A stretch of 64,000 nucleotides of DNA from Pauljensenia sp902373545 (GTDB lineage Bacteria; Actinomycetota; Actinomycetes; Actinomycetales; Actinomycetaceae). The notes beneath the pieces were generated by a model. The model was not told the DNA's origin and ran no database searches. It saw nothing but the letters and a program-made list of their open reading frames with translations. Location: NCBI RefSeq assembly GCF_041432775.1, contig NZ_JAPWAG010000011.1, forward strand, positions 1 through 64,000. Direction: 5' to 3'. A program made the position numbers and the translations under genes. Below are positions 6,354-15,746 of this stretch, piece by piece (position 1 is the first letter of the stretch; every line of letters starts with the position of its first letter).

Positions 6354-7082
6354 TCAGCGCTGGAAGCGGCGCACGAAGTTACGCAGGATGATGCGCGAGG
6401 GGGCCGTGTCGACGGTTGCGACCTGGGCGCGGATGGCCTCGGCCTTCTCGGCCGGGTAGTAGCGGCCCGCGTACTGGTCGATGCGCACGTTGACGCCGTC
6501 CAGGTCCATCTCGGGATGGAACTGGGTCGCCCACGCGGCCTCGCCGACGCGCACCATCTGGATCGGGGTGTCGTCCCCGGCCAGGAGGACCTGCATGCCG
6601 GGGGCAAGCTCGCGCACGGCCTCGTGGTGGCCGACGTAGGAGTAGAAGCGGTCGGGCGTGCCCTCCAGGAGCGGGTCGTCGCGGCCCGCGTCGGTCTTCG
6701 TCAGCGCGATGCCGCTGATTTCCTCGCCGTGGTGGGTGTCGATGACGCCGCCCAGGTGCAGGGTCAGGGTGCCCAGCCCGTAGCACAGGCCCAAGATCGG
6801 GAAGGATTCCGCGAGCGCGCGGTCGTAGAAGGAACGCAGCCAGGCCTCGGCACGCACCTGGCGTTCTTCCTTCAGGTGGTCGTCGGCGTTGGCGTCCCAG
6901 GGGGACCCGCACACGAAGGCGCCGGAGTATGCCGACAGGTCCAGGTCGGGCAGCTCCCTCTCGATGCGCACCTGGTGGACGTGACCCGGGGTCAGTCCCG
7001 AGAAGCGCGGCAGGTCGGCGCTTTCCGAGGCCAGCACGGGGCCGTCGTCGCGCGAGGTCAGCATGAGGAAGGGCTTTGTCAT
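6354..7082 (-). CDS. Class I glutamine amidotransferase-like protein
   Basis: A 242-residue protein if it starts at ATG 7082 (MTKPFLMLTSRD); ATG 7091 is also possible. It has the nucleophile elbow GLCYG within FPILGLCYGLGTLTLHLGG and the histidine-glutamate pair in ATQFHPEMD, the Cys-His-Glu triad of the GATase1 fold. Stand-alone members of this type (GMP synthase glutamine-amidotransferase-like, YfeJ-type) hydrolyse glutamine or gamma-glutamyl compounds; the true substrate is unknown. It is transcribed divergently from sbcD. Confidence 0.8.
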   Translation of the reverse strand: MTKPFLMLTSRDDGPVLASESADLPRFSGLTPGHVHQVRIERELPDLDLSAYSGAFVCGSPWDANADDHLKEERQVRAEAWLRSFYDRALAESFPILGLCYGLGTLTLHLGGVIDTHHGEEISGIALTKTDAGRDDPLLEGTPDRFYSYVGHHEAVRELAPGMQVLLAGDDTPIQMVRVGEAAWATQFHPEMDLDGVNVRIDQYAGRYYPAEKAEAIRAQVATVDTAPSRIILRNFVRRFQR

Positions 7083-7183
7083 GCCCACCATGCTATCGGC
7101 TGGGAGCAATGGCGCAGCGCGTGTCCGCGTTCCAAGCGTGTGTGACGGACGCAGATGTGGGCGCTCTCTGCCACACTGGTGGC

Positions 7184-8389
7184 ATGTTGATTCTGCATAC
7201 TTCCGACTGGCACCTGGGGCGCACGCTGCACGGGCAGTCCCTGGCGGATTCCGCGGATGCCTTCATCGACTGGCTCGTCGATCTGGTCCGGGAGCGCGGC
7301 GTGGACGCCGTGCTCGTGTCGGGCGACGTGTTCGACCGCGCGGTGCCGCCCGTGGATGCGCTGGCGCGGATGCGACGCGCCCTGCGCGAGCTGACCGCGC
7401 TCACGACGGTCGTCTTGACGTCGGGGAATCACGACGGGGCGGCGCGTCTGGGCCTGTTCGCCGACATGCTCACCCCTTCCCTGCACGTGGTGACGGATCC
7501 GGAGGCGATCGGTGTGCCGGTCGAGGCCGCCGACGCCCTCATCTACCCGATGCCATACCTGGAGCCGGACCTCGTGCGCCAGTCGCTGTCGGATCTGCCC
7601 CCGGAGGGGCAGGGCGGCCTGCCCGCTCCCTTGCCGCGTTCCCACCAGGCGGTGCTGGCGGCGGCCCTGCGCCGGGTGCGCGCGGATCTGGAGGTCCGGC
7701 GGGAGGGTGGCGACCAGCGCCCGGCCATCGCGATGCCGCACGCATTCGTGACGGGTGCCCAGGCCTCGGACTCCGAACGCGACATTCAGGTCGGCGGCGT
7801 GCCATCCGTGTCCGCGGACCTCTTCGACACGCTCGGGGGCGCAGATCCCCTGATACACGGCCTGGACTACGTGGCCGCCGGGCACCTGCACCGCCCGCAG
7901 GACATCGCGGGAGCGTCGGTGCCGATCCGCTACGCGGGATCGCCAATCGCCTACTCGTTCTCCGAGGCCGGGGCCACCAAGTCCGTCACCCTCGTGACCA
8001 CGGACGCCACCTCGGTCACCGACATCGAGGTGGTTCCCATTCCGACGCTGCACGGGATCTGCGTGCTCGAGGGCACCATGGACGAGCTGCTGGCGAACCC
8101 CGATCAGGAGGCCCGGGCCTCGTACGTGTCGATCACGGTCACGGATGATGCCCGCCCCGAGCGCATGGTGCCGCGCATCCGCGCGCTCTACCCTGACGCG
8201 CTGGTGGTCGTGCACCGCCCCGCCCAGGCCCCCGCGCTCGCGCCCGCGCGCCAGGTGCGCCCTTCCCGGGACCCGCGCGAGGTCACCGAGGAGTTTTACG
8301 AGGCCGTGGGCGGGCGGCCGCTATCGGATCAGGAGCGCCTTCTCGCCCAGGACGTGTGGGCACAGCTTCGAGGAAAGGACATGCAGTGA
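7184..8389 (+). CDS. sbcD: Exonuclease SbcCD, nuclease subunit SbcD
   Basis: A 401-residue Mre11-family phosphoesterase. It starts at ATG 7184 (MLILHTSDWHLGRTLHG), which places the metal-binding DxH at residues 8-10. The other family motifs follow: GDVFD, SGNHD and the AGHLH region (YVAAGHLHRPQ). A C-terminal SbcD capping domain completes the protein. With SbcC it forms an ATP-dependent nuclease that opens hairpins and processes double-strand break ends. The stop overlaps the sbcC start by 3 nt. Confidence 0.95.
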   Translation: MLILHTSDWHLGRTLHGQSLADSADAFIDWLVDLVRERGVDAVLVSGDVFDRAVPPVDALARMRRALRELTALTTVVLTSGNHDGAARLGLFADMLTPSLHVVTDPEAIGVPVEAADALIYPMPYLEPDLVRQSLSDLPPEGQGGLPAPLPRSHQAVLAAALRRVRADLEVRREGGDQRPAIAMPHAFVTGAQASDSERDIQVGGVPSVSADLFDTLGGADPLIHGLDYVAAGHLHRPQDIAGASVPIRYAGSPIAYSFSEAGATKSVTLVTTDATSVTDIEVVPIPTLHGICVLEGTMDELLANPDQEARASYVSITVTDDARPERMVPRIRALYPDALVVVHRPAQAPALAPARQVRPSRDPREVTEEFYEAVGGRPLSDQERLLAQDVWAQLRGKDMQ

Positions 8390-11300
8390 AGATTCGTTGG
8401 ATGCGTATTCGGGGTATCGGGCCCTTCGCCGGGGCGCACACGATCGATTTCACGGCTTTCGAGGACTCGGGGCTCTTCCTGCTGGAGGGGCCCACGGGTG
8501 CGGGCAAGTCCACGATCATCGACGCGATCACCTTCGCCTTGTACGGGGATGTCGCTCGCACGAAGGACGCCTCCAAGGATCGGCTGCGTTCCAACCACAT
8601 TTCGGACTCGGACCCCTCGGAGGTGGACCTGGTCTTCGAGGTGGCCACGGGCATCTACCGCGTGAGCCGCACCCCCGCGTACACTCCGGCGGGTAAGAAA
8701 TCGCAGCGCAACTCGAAGTCGACGCTCACGCGCGTCGTGGAGGATCCGGACGCTCCCGACGGCTGGCGCACGGTCGAGGCCATCGCGTCGGGGCCGCGCG
8801 ACGTGGGCTACGAGATCCCGACGATCGTCGGCTTGGATAAGGACCAGTTCCTCCAGACCATCGTGCTCCCCCAGGGCAAGTTCTCTCAGTTCCTTAACGC
8901 CACCTCCGAGGCGCGCGAGCAGATCCTGCGCGACATTTTCGACACGCAGATCTACGCGGATTTCACGAAGGCGCTGGCCGAGGCCGCCGCGTCGTCTAAG
9001 CGCGGCATCGAGGAGCGGCGCGTGGGTGCCGTCAGTGCCTTCGAGCGCGTGCGTTCCCTGGATGGGGCCTTCGGCGATGACGATGTGTTCCACAATGGCA
9101 GTGCCGGGGAGCGTATCTCTCGGGCCGATGAGGCCGCCCTGCTCGATGCCGGCGCGGAGGATTCCAGCGCGGTGACGGCATGGGCGCGCACGGCGTGCGA
9201 TCGCGCGCGCGAGGCTCATGCACAGACCCAGCGCGTCGCTCAGGCGTCCGCGTTGGCTGCGCGCGAGGCCGCCGAGGCGCTGGCGCAGGGGCGTTCCCTG
9301 GCCGCCGACCAGGCCGAACACGCGCGTGCGGCGGCAACGCTCGCCGAGCTGACGGCTGCGCAGGAGGCCATCGACGCAGACCGGGAATGTGCGCGCCTGG
9401 CACGCCGGGCGCTTGCGGTCCTCCCCTACGACCAGGCCGAGGCCTCGGCGCGGGCGCGCCTGGAGGCGGCCGGCGATCAGGTCGTTGCCCTGTCTCCCGC
9501 GCTCGAAGACGGGTCGGACCTCGATCCGTCTTCCCTGTCCGCCGAGGCCGTGGCCGCTCTCGGCGAGCGCGCCCAGGGTCGGCGCGACGAAGCAACGCGC
9601 GTGCGGGGCGGCCTCCAGGAGGCCCTGTCGACGGAGCGCTCCCTGCCCGGTCTGCGCGCGCAGATTGATTCCCTGCGTGCGAGCCACGAGCAGGCAACCG
9701 CGCGCGTTGCCTCGATCGAGGCCGAGCGGGAGTCTCTCCCGCGGGCCATCGAGCAGGCGGGCGCGGCGCTGTCGCTCATGCGTGCGGACGCGGACACCCT
9801 GCCCGAGGCCGCGTCCACCTTGCGAGCCCTCCACGAGCGCCTGGACGCGTCCTTGCAAGCTGACCTCCTGCGTTCGGCTCTCCTGGGGGCGTCCGACGAC
9901 CTGCGCGACGCGACGGTCGCGGCGAAGCTCGCGAATGCGGCGTCCGCGGACGGCCACGACCTGTGGATCGCCCAGAGCGCCTCGGCCCTGGCGGCCGAGC
10001 TTGAGGAGGACTTACCCTGCCCGGTGTGCGGGTCCACCGAGCACCCCAACCCGGCGCCGGCTGCCGACGGGCAGATCACCCGCGAGCAGGTCGCACAGCT
10101 TGACCAGGAGCGCGACCGTGCCGAGAGCGCGCTGCGGGACGCGCGGTCCCGCCACCAGGACCTCGTGCGCCGCATCGCTCAGCTCAACGAGGTCGCGGGC
10201 GCGCCCACGCCCATGCTGGAGTCTCAGCGGGACGAAGCCGCTGCTCGCGTTGACAAGCTGGAGGCTCTCGGCCCGCAGATCGCCCAGGTCGAGGCTGCCC
10301 TGTCCCAGGAGCGCGCACGCCTCGACGGCCTGACGGACACCCTGGGAGCCGAGCGCGAGAGCGCTGCTTCTCTCGCATCGACGCTGCGTGAGCGCGAGTC
10401 CGCGCTGGCCAGCGCCACCGAGCGTGTGGAGGCCGAGCGCGCGGGTTTTGAGTCTCTGGACGCTCGGGCGGCAGACCTTGATCGGCGCGCGCAGCGCATG
10501 GCCGCACTCGCCGGCGCCTGCGCAGACTGGGCGAACGCGCGTGATGCCCACGCGCAGGCTCGTGGCTCCCTCGCCGATGCCCTCGACGCGCAGGGCCTGG
10601 AGGCCCACTCGTGGCGCGAGGCTCTGCGTCCCCTCTCCCAGGTGGAGGCCGTGGAGGATCGGGTTGCCACGCACGATAAGGAGCTGTTCGCAGTGCGCGA
10701 GGCTCTCGCGTCCGAACGCTTGACCCGCGCCGCGGCTACCCCAGCGCCCGACGTCGAGGCACTCGCGCAGGCCTCGCGCCGCGCGGACGAGGAGGCCGCT
10801 ACCATGGCGAGGGCGGCGGGCATGCTGGAGCAACACTGCGCACAGCTCGACGCTGCCAGCGCGTCGCTGCACGACGCGCTGGCTGAGCTCGCACGGGCCC
10901 GCGCCCAGGCCGGGCCGATCCGTCGCCTGGCCGACATCGCGTCAGCCTCCGGGCCGGACAACCTGGCCTCCACTCCCCTGTCCGCCTGGGTGCTCATCGC
11001 CCGCCTGGAGGAGGTACTGGCGGCCGCGAACCCGCGCCTGGAGCGCATCTCCTCGGGGCGCTACGAGCTGGTGGCAGTCCCCGACGACGGCACGGCATCG
11101 CGCAAGTCGGGCCTGGGCCTGGCGATCATCGACCACGACACGGATGCGACGCGCAGCCCGCGCACGCTGTCGGGCGGGGAAACCTTCTACACGTCCCTCG
11201 CCCTCGCGCTCGGCCTGGCCGACGTCGTCTCGGCGGAGGCTGGCGGGGTCGAGCTGCGCACCATGTTCATCGACGAGGGCTTCGGTTCGCTGGACTCGCA

Positions 11301-11460
11301 CACGCTCTCGCTCGTCATGGAGCAGCTCCAGGCCCTGCGCTGCGCGGGCCGGACGGTCGGCGTCATCTCCCACGTGGAGGAGATGGCGACACAGATCGCC
11401 GACCAGATCCAGGTGCGTCCGCTCGAAGACGGCGGCTCAACGCTGCGCGTGCGCGCCTAG
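8386..11460 (+). CDS. sbcC: Exonuclease SbcCD, SMC-like ATPase subunit SbcC
   Basis: A 1024-residue Rad50-type protein starting at GTG 8386 (GTGAAG overlapping the sbcD stop). The N-terminal ATPase half has Walker A GPTGAGKST (residues 35-43). Long Ala/Glu/Arg-rich coiled coils flank a zinc hook CPVCG (from residue 545). The C-terminal half has the signature LSGGET (from residue 928) and Walker B FIDEGFGSLD (from residue 961). Such Zn hooks dimerise two complexes. The coiled-coil region has very high GC and long open frames in other registers, which are shadows. A hairpin at 11477-11500 may end the operon. Confidence 0.95.
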   Translation: MKIRWMRIRGIGPFAGAHTIDFTAFEDSGLFLLEGPTGAGKSTIIDAITFALYGDVARTKDASKDRLRSNHISDSDPSEVDLVFEVATGIYRVSRTPAYTPAGKKSQRNSKSTLTRVVEDPDAPDGWRTVEAIASGPRDVGYEIPTIVGLDKDQFLQTIVLPQGKFSQFLNATSEAREQILRDIFDTQIYADFTKALAEAAASSKRGIEERRVGAVSAFERVRSLDGAFGDDDVFHNGSAGERISRADEAALLDAGAEDSSAVTAWARTACDRAREAHAQTQRVAQASALAAREAAEALAQGRSLAADQAEHARAAATLAELTAAQEAIDADRECARLARRALAVLPYDQAEASARARLEAAGDQVVALSPALEDGSDLDPSSLSAEAVAALGERAQGRRDEATRVRGGLQEALSTERSLPGLRAQIDSLRASHEQATARVASIEAERESLPRAIEQAGAALSLMRADADTLPEAASTLRALHERLDASLQADLLRSALLGASDDLRDATVAAKLANAASADGHDLWIAQSASALAAELEEDLPCPVCGSTEHPNPAPAADGQITREQVAQLDQERDRAESALRDARSRHQDLVRRIAQLNEVAGAPTPMLESQRDEAAARVDKLEALGPQIAQVEAALSQERARLDGLTDTLGAERESAASLASTLRERESALASATERVEAERAGFESLDARAADLDRRAQRMAALAGACADWANARDAHAQARGSLADALDAQGLEAHSWREALRPLSQVEAVEDRVATHDKELFAVREALASERLTRAAATPAPDVEALAQASRRADEEAATMARAAGMLEQHCAQLDAASASLHDALAELARARAQAGPIRRLADIASASGPDNLASTPLSAWVLIARLEEVLAAANPRLERISSGRYELVAVPDDGTASRKSGLGLAIIDHDTDATRSPRTLSGGETFYTSLALALGLADVVSAEAGGVELRTMFIDEGFGSLDSHTLSLVMEQLQALRCAGRTVGVISHVEEMATQIADQIQVRPLEDGGSTLRVRA

Positions 11461-11476
11461 GAATCTGAAGCGGGCG

Positions 11477-11500
11477 GGCATCGGTGTGCGGCCCGATGCC
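11477..11500 (+). terminator. Possible hairpin terminator after sbcC
   Basis: GGCATCGG (11477-11484) pairs with CCGATGCC (11493-11500) across an 8-nt loop, 17 bp after the sbcC stop. No U-tract is present, so this is tentative. Confidence 0.4.
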
Positions 11501-11601
11501 ACACGTCGCGTGGATTCCGTGCGCGCCGACGCGATGGCATGCGTGATTACCCGGGCCGCACGGTGGCATGCGCGCACATGACCGCGCACCCGCGCAGGTA
11601 G

Positions 11602-12069
11602 CTATCCGCGGTGCAGTGCAAGCACGTCGGGGCGCTCGGAGCGGTCGAACCACGCCAGGGAGGACTCCCACAGGGCGGCCACGGCCTCGTCGGCCTCCTC
11701 CTGCGTCTCGGCGGCTACAACGGCGGCGACGGCGGGCCCGGCGTCAGGCAGGTCCGCGAGGATGGCTGCCACGTCCGACCACGTGTACTCGAAGGCGGGG
11801 GCGGTGAAAATGTTGGCTTCGATGGCCTCGCCGGGGCTCAGCGTCGTCGAGGTGGGCGTGTCGACTGCCAGGACGATGCGCGCGGGTTGCGCCCCTTCCT
11901 CGCGTACCTGCTCCAGGGAGACCAGGGCCGCCTCGGTGATCGCGTCGTCTTCGAGGACCTCGACGTCCTCTGCGCTCATCGCCGCGTCGGGCACGGCGAC
12001 CACGCCGCCACGCACGGGCGGCAGGGGGACGGACAGGTCGGACAGGACGGCGGGAACGTAGACGCGCAT
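11602..12069 (-). CDS. Conserved actinobacterial protein, DUF6912-like
   Basis: A 155-residue protein starting at ATG 12069 (MRVYVPAVLSDLSVPL). The beginning MRVYVP and the overall acidic, Ala-rich composition match the DUF6912 family as I remember it. The middle carries the sequence ARIVLAVDT and the C-terminal part forms Glu/Ala-rich helices. No catalytic motif is visible. It starts 2 bp after the stop of the CpaE/Ssd-like gene and is part of the same minus-strand operon (SAF protein, ATPase, this gene). Function unknown. Confidence 0.7.
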   Translation of the reverse strand: MRVYVPAVLSDLSVPLPPVRGGVVAVPDAAMSAEDVEVLEDDAITEAALVSLEQVREEGAQPARIVLAVDTPTSTTLSPGEAIEANIFTAPAFEYTWSDVAAILADLPDAGPAVAAVVAAETQEEADEAVAALWESSLAWFDRSERPDVLALHRG

Positions 12070-12071
12070 GG

Positions 12072-13256
12072 TCACAGTGTAGGCACCCACTGGGCCACAA
12101 TCGCTTCCAACGCGTCGGTTGCCTGGCAACGGGTGCCCTTTTCACCCAGGGCCTGGGCGCGCAGCGCAGCCCGGGCGACGCCGGGATCCTCGTTGACGGT
12201 GTGGAAGATGCGCCCGGGCATGAACGCTCCGATGGCGGCCTGGAGGGCGGCCACCGGGCGCGCCCCGATCGCGTCCGAGCTCACGCGGTTGACGATGACG
12301 TCAACGGGGATATCGCGCCCCTGCTCAGACCACCAGCGCGCCAGGAAGGACAGCCGGTTGATGCCGACAATGTCGCCGCGCGCCACGATGACGAGGCGGT
12401 CAGCCCTCTCCAGGACTCCCAGGGCCACGTCGTCGCGGTTGACCCCGCGCGTCGCTTTCTCCAGGGAGGTGGCCGCGATGTCGATGACGCTGTAGCGGGC
12501 GCACAGGCGGGCTGCCCCGACGATGGCTTCGATGCTCGTGCGGCTCACCTCGCGCCAGCGGTGCGGGGTGACCAAGCCGGTAACGACGGCGAGGTTGTCG
12601 GCTCGCCGCACGCTCGCCCCCGCGACGTCCTCGGGGGTCAAGGGCCCGCGCGAGGCCGTGCGCGCCAGGATCGACAGGCCGGAGGCGTGCACGGGCAGGC
12701 CGAGCAGGTGGGCGATGGTCGGGTTGGCAATATCGGCGTCGATGAGCAGGCTCGGCCCCACCTTGGCCAACGCCGTCGCGATTCCGGCTGCCAGGGTCGT
12801 GCGCCCGGGTGCCCCCGAAGTCCCCCAGACTGCGAGCACGGTTCCCGGGTCGGTGGGCATCGGCGGGGGCGGCGGGGCCGAGGCCGTGGCCGGGATAGGC
12901 CTGCGCGCGCGAGTCGCGGCGATGAGGGAGTTGACGACCTGCTCGGGGCTTGCGGGCGCGGCGACCGAGGCCACGCCCAGGCTGCGCAAGCGTGCGCGGT
13001 CCGCGTGCGGGGCCAGCGCCACGACCGACATGCCGACCGACTGGAGGGAGGCCACGGCCTCGGCGGTCAGGTCCGGGTCGGCCCCGTCGATGACCGCCAG
13101 GTCCGCGACGCCGGCCCTGGCCGCGGCGATCACCTCGGCGAGATCGGCGCAGCGTCGCACGATGGCCAGGGCGTCGGCGCGGGACTGGATCGCCTGGATG
13201 ATCGGCGCTTCCCAGCGCTGATCGGCCAGGATCACGACTCCGTGGACGGCGCTCAC
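12072..13256 (-). CDS. CpaE/Ssd-like P-loop ATPase
   Basis: A 394-residue protein starting at GTG 13256, overlapping the upstream SAF gene by 4 bp. The N-terminal about 120 residues look like a degenerate receiver domain. A Pro-rich linker then leads to a MinD/ParA-type ATPase with an atypical P-loop, GTSGAPGRTTLA, in place of KGGxGKT, and a Walker A' region LLIDADIANPT. CpaE/TadZ localise Flp pili and the mycobacterial septum-site-determining protein Ssd affects division; this gene's partner is a CpaB-like SAF protein, but no Tad pilus genes are nearby. Its role is therefore open. Confidence 0.75.
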   Translation of the reverse strand: MSAVHGVVILADQRWEAPIIQAIQSRADALAIVRRCADLAEVIAAARAGVADLAVIDGADPDLTAEAVASLQSVGMSVVALAPHADRARLRSLGVASVAAPASPEQVVNSLIAATRARRPIPATASAPPPPPMPTDPGTVLAVWGTSGAPGRTTLAAGIATALAKVGPSLLIDADIANPTIAHLLGLPVHASGLSILARTASRGPLTPEDVAGASVRRADNLAVVTGLVTPHRWREVSRTSIEAIVGAARLCARYSVIDIAATSLEKATRGVNRDDVALGVLERADRLVIVARGDIVGINRLSFLARWWSEQGRDIPVDVIVNRVSSDAIGARPVAALQAAIGAFMPGRIFHTVNEDPGVARAALRAQALGEKGTRCQATDALEAIVAQWVPTL

Positions 13257-13912
13257 GAGGCCCCCACGGGGACGGCGGCGAGCTGGTCAGTCGAGGTCTG
13301 CGAGGCCAAGAGGGTGGGCAGCGACTGCGCGTTGGCCATGATTTCGATGCGCGTGCCGCGCCGGGCTCCGATGCTCGAGGCGTCGACGGAGCGGACGAAG
13401 GTGAAGGTGCCGTCGATCTCTCGGGCCTTCGTCTCGCCGCCCGCGGGCGAGCGAGCGGGCACGGACCACAGCCGGATCGGCGTGCCGTCAGCAACCCCGT
13501 CGGGCAGTCCCGCGTTCACTGTCAGGGCGACGCGAACCATCCCGTCGGGATCGGCGGCGCCCGCCTGGTCGCCCGTGGCCAGGTCCGCGCGCATGACGAG
13601 CTGGCCCGGGGTAAGCATGCGCGCGGCGCGGCTACCCAGGGGCGCTTCCGTCGTCGGAGCGTAGACGGAGGTGTCGACGGAGACCCAGACCTCTCGAACG
13701 TTGTCGGACGTCAGTTCCTCGCCGGGGGCGATGCTCGTCGTCACCGAGTAGACGCGGGTTCCTCCCCGGAGGAAGCCGCCAAGGACACTAAAGGCGATCA
13801 CTGACGCGATGATGAGGACGACCCCGATGATGAATCGACGGTCCATCTTGCCGGGGGCGCGCGCAGGAATCGACGTTGAAGCTGAGACGCGTTTCACCCT
13901 TCCATGATGCAC
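13253..13912 (-). CDS. SAF-domain membrane-anchored protein (CpaB/RcpC-like)
   Basis: Up to 219 residues; the start is uncertain (ATG 13912, GTG 13897, or the ATG just before DRRFIIG). A single N-terminal transmembrane helix (RRFIIGVVLIIASVIAFSVL) is followed by a SAF domain with the sequence IAPGEELTSDNVREV and a second segment LTPGQLVMRADL. SAF proteins of the CpaB type assemble at the cell envelope, classically in Flp pilus secretion. It is the first gene of the operon with the CpaE/Ssd-like ATPase, which supports a joint envelope function. Confidence 0.72.
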   Translation of the reverse strand: MHHGRVKRVSASTSIPARAPGKMDRRFIIGVVLIIASVIAFSVLGGFLRGGTRVYSVTTSIAPGEELTSDNVREVWVSVDTSVYAPTTEAPLGSRAARMLTPGQLVMRADLATGDQAGAADPDGMVRVALTVNAGLPDGVADGTPIRLWSVPARSPAGGETKAREIDGTFTFVRSVDASSIGARRGTRIEIMANAQSLPTLLASQTSTDQLAAVPVGAS

Positions 13913-14043
13913 GCTTTCGAGCGAAAACGGTAGGTTGTCGGATATTCATCGAGATCAACCGACCCGATCAGCCGATCGAGATGCGGAAAAATTGCTGACT
14001 CAAACGATTTAAACGAAACGATCTCAACTGATATCATGTTGCC

Positions 14044-14256
14044 ATGGCAACACGATTCCTCACTCTCGCTGACGTCGCCGAGACCCTGAACCTCACGATG
14101 TCAGCCACCCGCGCCCTCGTTTCCTCCGGTGAACTGCCCGCCATCCAGGTGGGCGGCAAGCACGTCTGGAGGATCGAAGAGTCCGTCCTGGAGCAGTTCA
14201 TCCAGGACCAGTACGCCGCGACGCGCGAGCGTCAGAAGGCTGAGCACGCTCAGTAG
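14044..14256 (+). CDS. Small helix-turn-helix (excisionase/MerR-like) DNA-binding protein
   Basis: A 70-residue protein, MATRFLTLADVAETLNLT..., with the HTH_17/excisionase-type winged helix: LADVAETL, the recognition helix SATRALVSSGEL, and wing residues IQVGGKHVWRI. Stand-alone proteins of this kind in actinobacteria (BldC-like and Rv0500A-like) are chromosomal regulators, not phage excisionases. No ribosome binding site is evident. A -10-like TATCAT (14032-14037) ends 6 nt before the ATG, suggesting a leaderless mRNA. The upstream DNA has three AAACGA motifs between 14002 and 14021. The 3' end overlaps the convergent gene by 7 bp. Confidence 0.85.
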   Translation: MATRFLTLADVAETLNLTMSATRALVSSGELPAIQVGGKHVWRIEESVLEQFIQDQYAATRERQKAEHAQ

Positions 14257-14810
14257 TCGGCATACCAGCGCTGGCCCAGCACGCGGAGTCGACGAAGCCC
14301 CGCGAGAGCCAGCGACACGGTCTGCCCCTCCTGATCATCGCGGCCGTCATAGCCGACGACCGCACCGCTGAGGGCGACATCGACGTGGTCCGCATAGACC
14401 GCGTCGATGATCCCCCGGTGGTCACCACAGTCCGAGTCAATGGCGACGTCGACCCCGCGGGCACACAGCTCACGCAGCACGTGCCCAACGCCGACGCCGC
14501 CACGAACGGACGACTCGCGCGCAACGCTGCGCCCGAGCGGCCATGCGCCGACGAGCGCCGAGAGCATGACCAGACTGTCACCGCTCGCCTCGCGCACCAG
14601 CACCCACGAGCGGGTGGAGTCAAGCACCTGACCAACGAGGACGCTTCCGCCGCGCAGCGCCAGATTGATGAGGCCGTCAGCACCGGCGAGCCTCGCGGAT
14701 AGGGTGACCGAGGCGCGCTCCGCATCGGTGAGCTCGTCGATGAGCTCTTCCAGCTCGCGACTGCGCACCTCGTCGAAGCGAGCCTCCAACTCATCCATGA
14801 ACGCGTGCAT
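14250..14810 (-). CDS. Conserved hypothetical actinobacterial protein
   Basis: A 186-residue protein. ATG 14810 (MHAFMDELEARFDEV) is preferred because AAAGG lies 7 nt upstream; ATG 14816 has it 1 nt away. A Glu-rich helical N-terminus (FDEVRSRELEELIDELTDAE) is followed by a beta-rich region reminiscent of small Sm/Hfq-like or PRC-barrel strands (GSVLVGQVL, SWVLVREASGDSLVML), and a second similar half (VDVALSGAVVGYDGRDD). No signal peptide or membrane helix. It sits between the HTH gene and the LysM gene, as in other actinobacteria. Function unknown. Confidence 0.75.
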   Translation of the reverse strand: MHAFMDELEARFDEVRSRELEELIDELTDAERASVTLSARLAGADGLINLALRGGSVLVGQVLDSTRSWVLVREASGDSLVMLSALVGAWPLGRSVARESSVRGGVGVGHVLRELCARGVDVAIDSDCGDHRGIIDAVYADHVDVALSGAVVGYDGRDDQEGQTVSLALAGLRRLRVLGQRWYADY

Positions 14811-14880
14811 ATCCATACCTTTACAATGCCACACATACGTGCGTCACACATCACATTTCAATTACATTGATTGATATCGA

Positions 14881-14909
14881 TTGACATCTATTCGTACGAA
14901 GCGGATAGT
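14881..14909 (+). promoter_or_regulatory. Promoter of the LysM gene
   Basis: TTGACA (14881-14886), 17-nt spacer, GATAGT (14904-14909). Transcription would start near 14916, which supports ATG 14949 as the start and excludes the upstream TTG codon at 14871. Confidence 0.7.
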
Positions 14910-14948
14910 AGTGGCTATCGAATCCGTCCACTCGATGAAGAGTTCCTC

Positions 14949-15746
14949 ATGACTTACGATTCCGATTCTCGAACGGGTCAGGCATACCTGACCGACGCAC
15001 TCCTGTGGCTTGCAGGCGCGCCGCTTGCACTCCTCGACGCCGCCTACCTGGCCTACGCAGCGCCGCCGATCACCCCGAGCGCCCCCGAGACACTCGTCGT
15101 ATGGGTCCTCGCCCTCGTCGGCCTCGCGCTGTTGGCCTGGGGCCTTCTATCCTCCGCCCTGGCACACCTGGCAACCCTGCGGCTGGCCCCCGCTGGCCTG
15201 CGCAGGGCCACCAGATTCCTCGTCACTCGATTCGGGACAAGCCTGTCGCGCTCCCTCCTTGCCCGCGCCGGCGCCAGCGCCCTCATCGGGTCGGCCATGC
15301 TCACGGCGGCACCGATCGGTGCCGCCCTGGCCTCGCCCCGCGACGCGGACGCGCCCGACATATCTCTGACGTGGGCGGACACGCCCGACGCCTCCCCCAG
15401 CCCAGGGCCAAGCCCGCAGGACGCGCCCGACGCCTCCCCCAGCCCAGGGCCAAGCCCGCAGGACGCGACCGACGCAACCCCCGCCTCGTCGCCGACGGTC
15501 GCACCCGCCCCCGATTCGGCAGCGCCCGACGCGGCCTCGCGCGGCGCGAGCGATCCGCCCCAGACCCACACGGTCGCCCCGGGCGACACCCTCTGGTCGA
15601 TTGCCGAGGCCGTGCGCCCCGGAGCCGACGACGCCCACATCACCCGCGTCTGGCAGGCGATTCACGCCGCCAACGCCGAGGCGATCCCCAACCCCTCCCT
15701 CATCTATCCCGGGCAGCGCCTCACCATTCCCCAGGACTTGCCATGA
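14949..15746 (+). CDS. LysM-domain membrane protein
   Basis: A 265-residue protein starting at ATG 14949. Two hydrophobic segments (about residues 17-38 and 47-75) and a third near 115-135 anchor it. An extracellular Pro/Ser/Ala-Asp linker contains two exact 42-bp repeats (15383-15424 and 15425-15466). A C-terminal LysM domain spans about residues 206-262 (HTVAPGDTLWSIA ... YPGQRLTIP), which binds peptidoglycan. The stop overlaps the next start by 4 bp. Its place before an Rv3235-family gene and secA is conserved in actinobacteria and suggests an envelope role. Confidence 0.88.
   Translation: MTYDSDSRTGQAYLTDALLWLAGAPLALLDAAYLAYAAPPITPSAPETLVVWVLALVGLALLAWGLLSSALAHLATLRLAPAGLRRATRFLVTRFGTSLSRSLLARAGASALIGSAMLTAAPIGAALASPRDADAPDISLTWADTPDASPSPGPSPQDAPDASPSPGPSPQDATDATPASSPTVAPAPDSAAPDAASRGASDPPQTHTVAPGDTLWSIAEAVRPGADDAHITRVWQAIHAANAEAIPNPSLIYPGQRLTIPQDLP

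Noticed and set aside
14044..14256. Phage excisionase and thus an integrated element
   Set aside because: There is no integrase, attachment-site repeat or phage gene nearby. The protein sits in a conserved chromosomal order.
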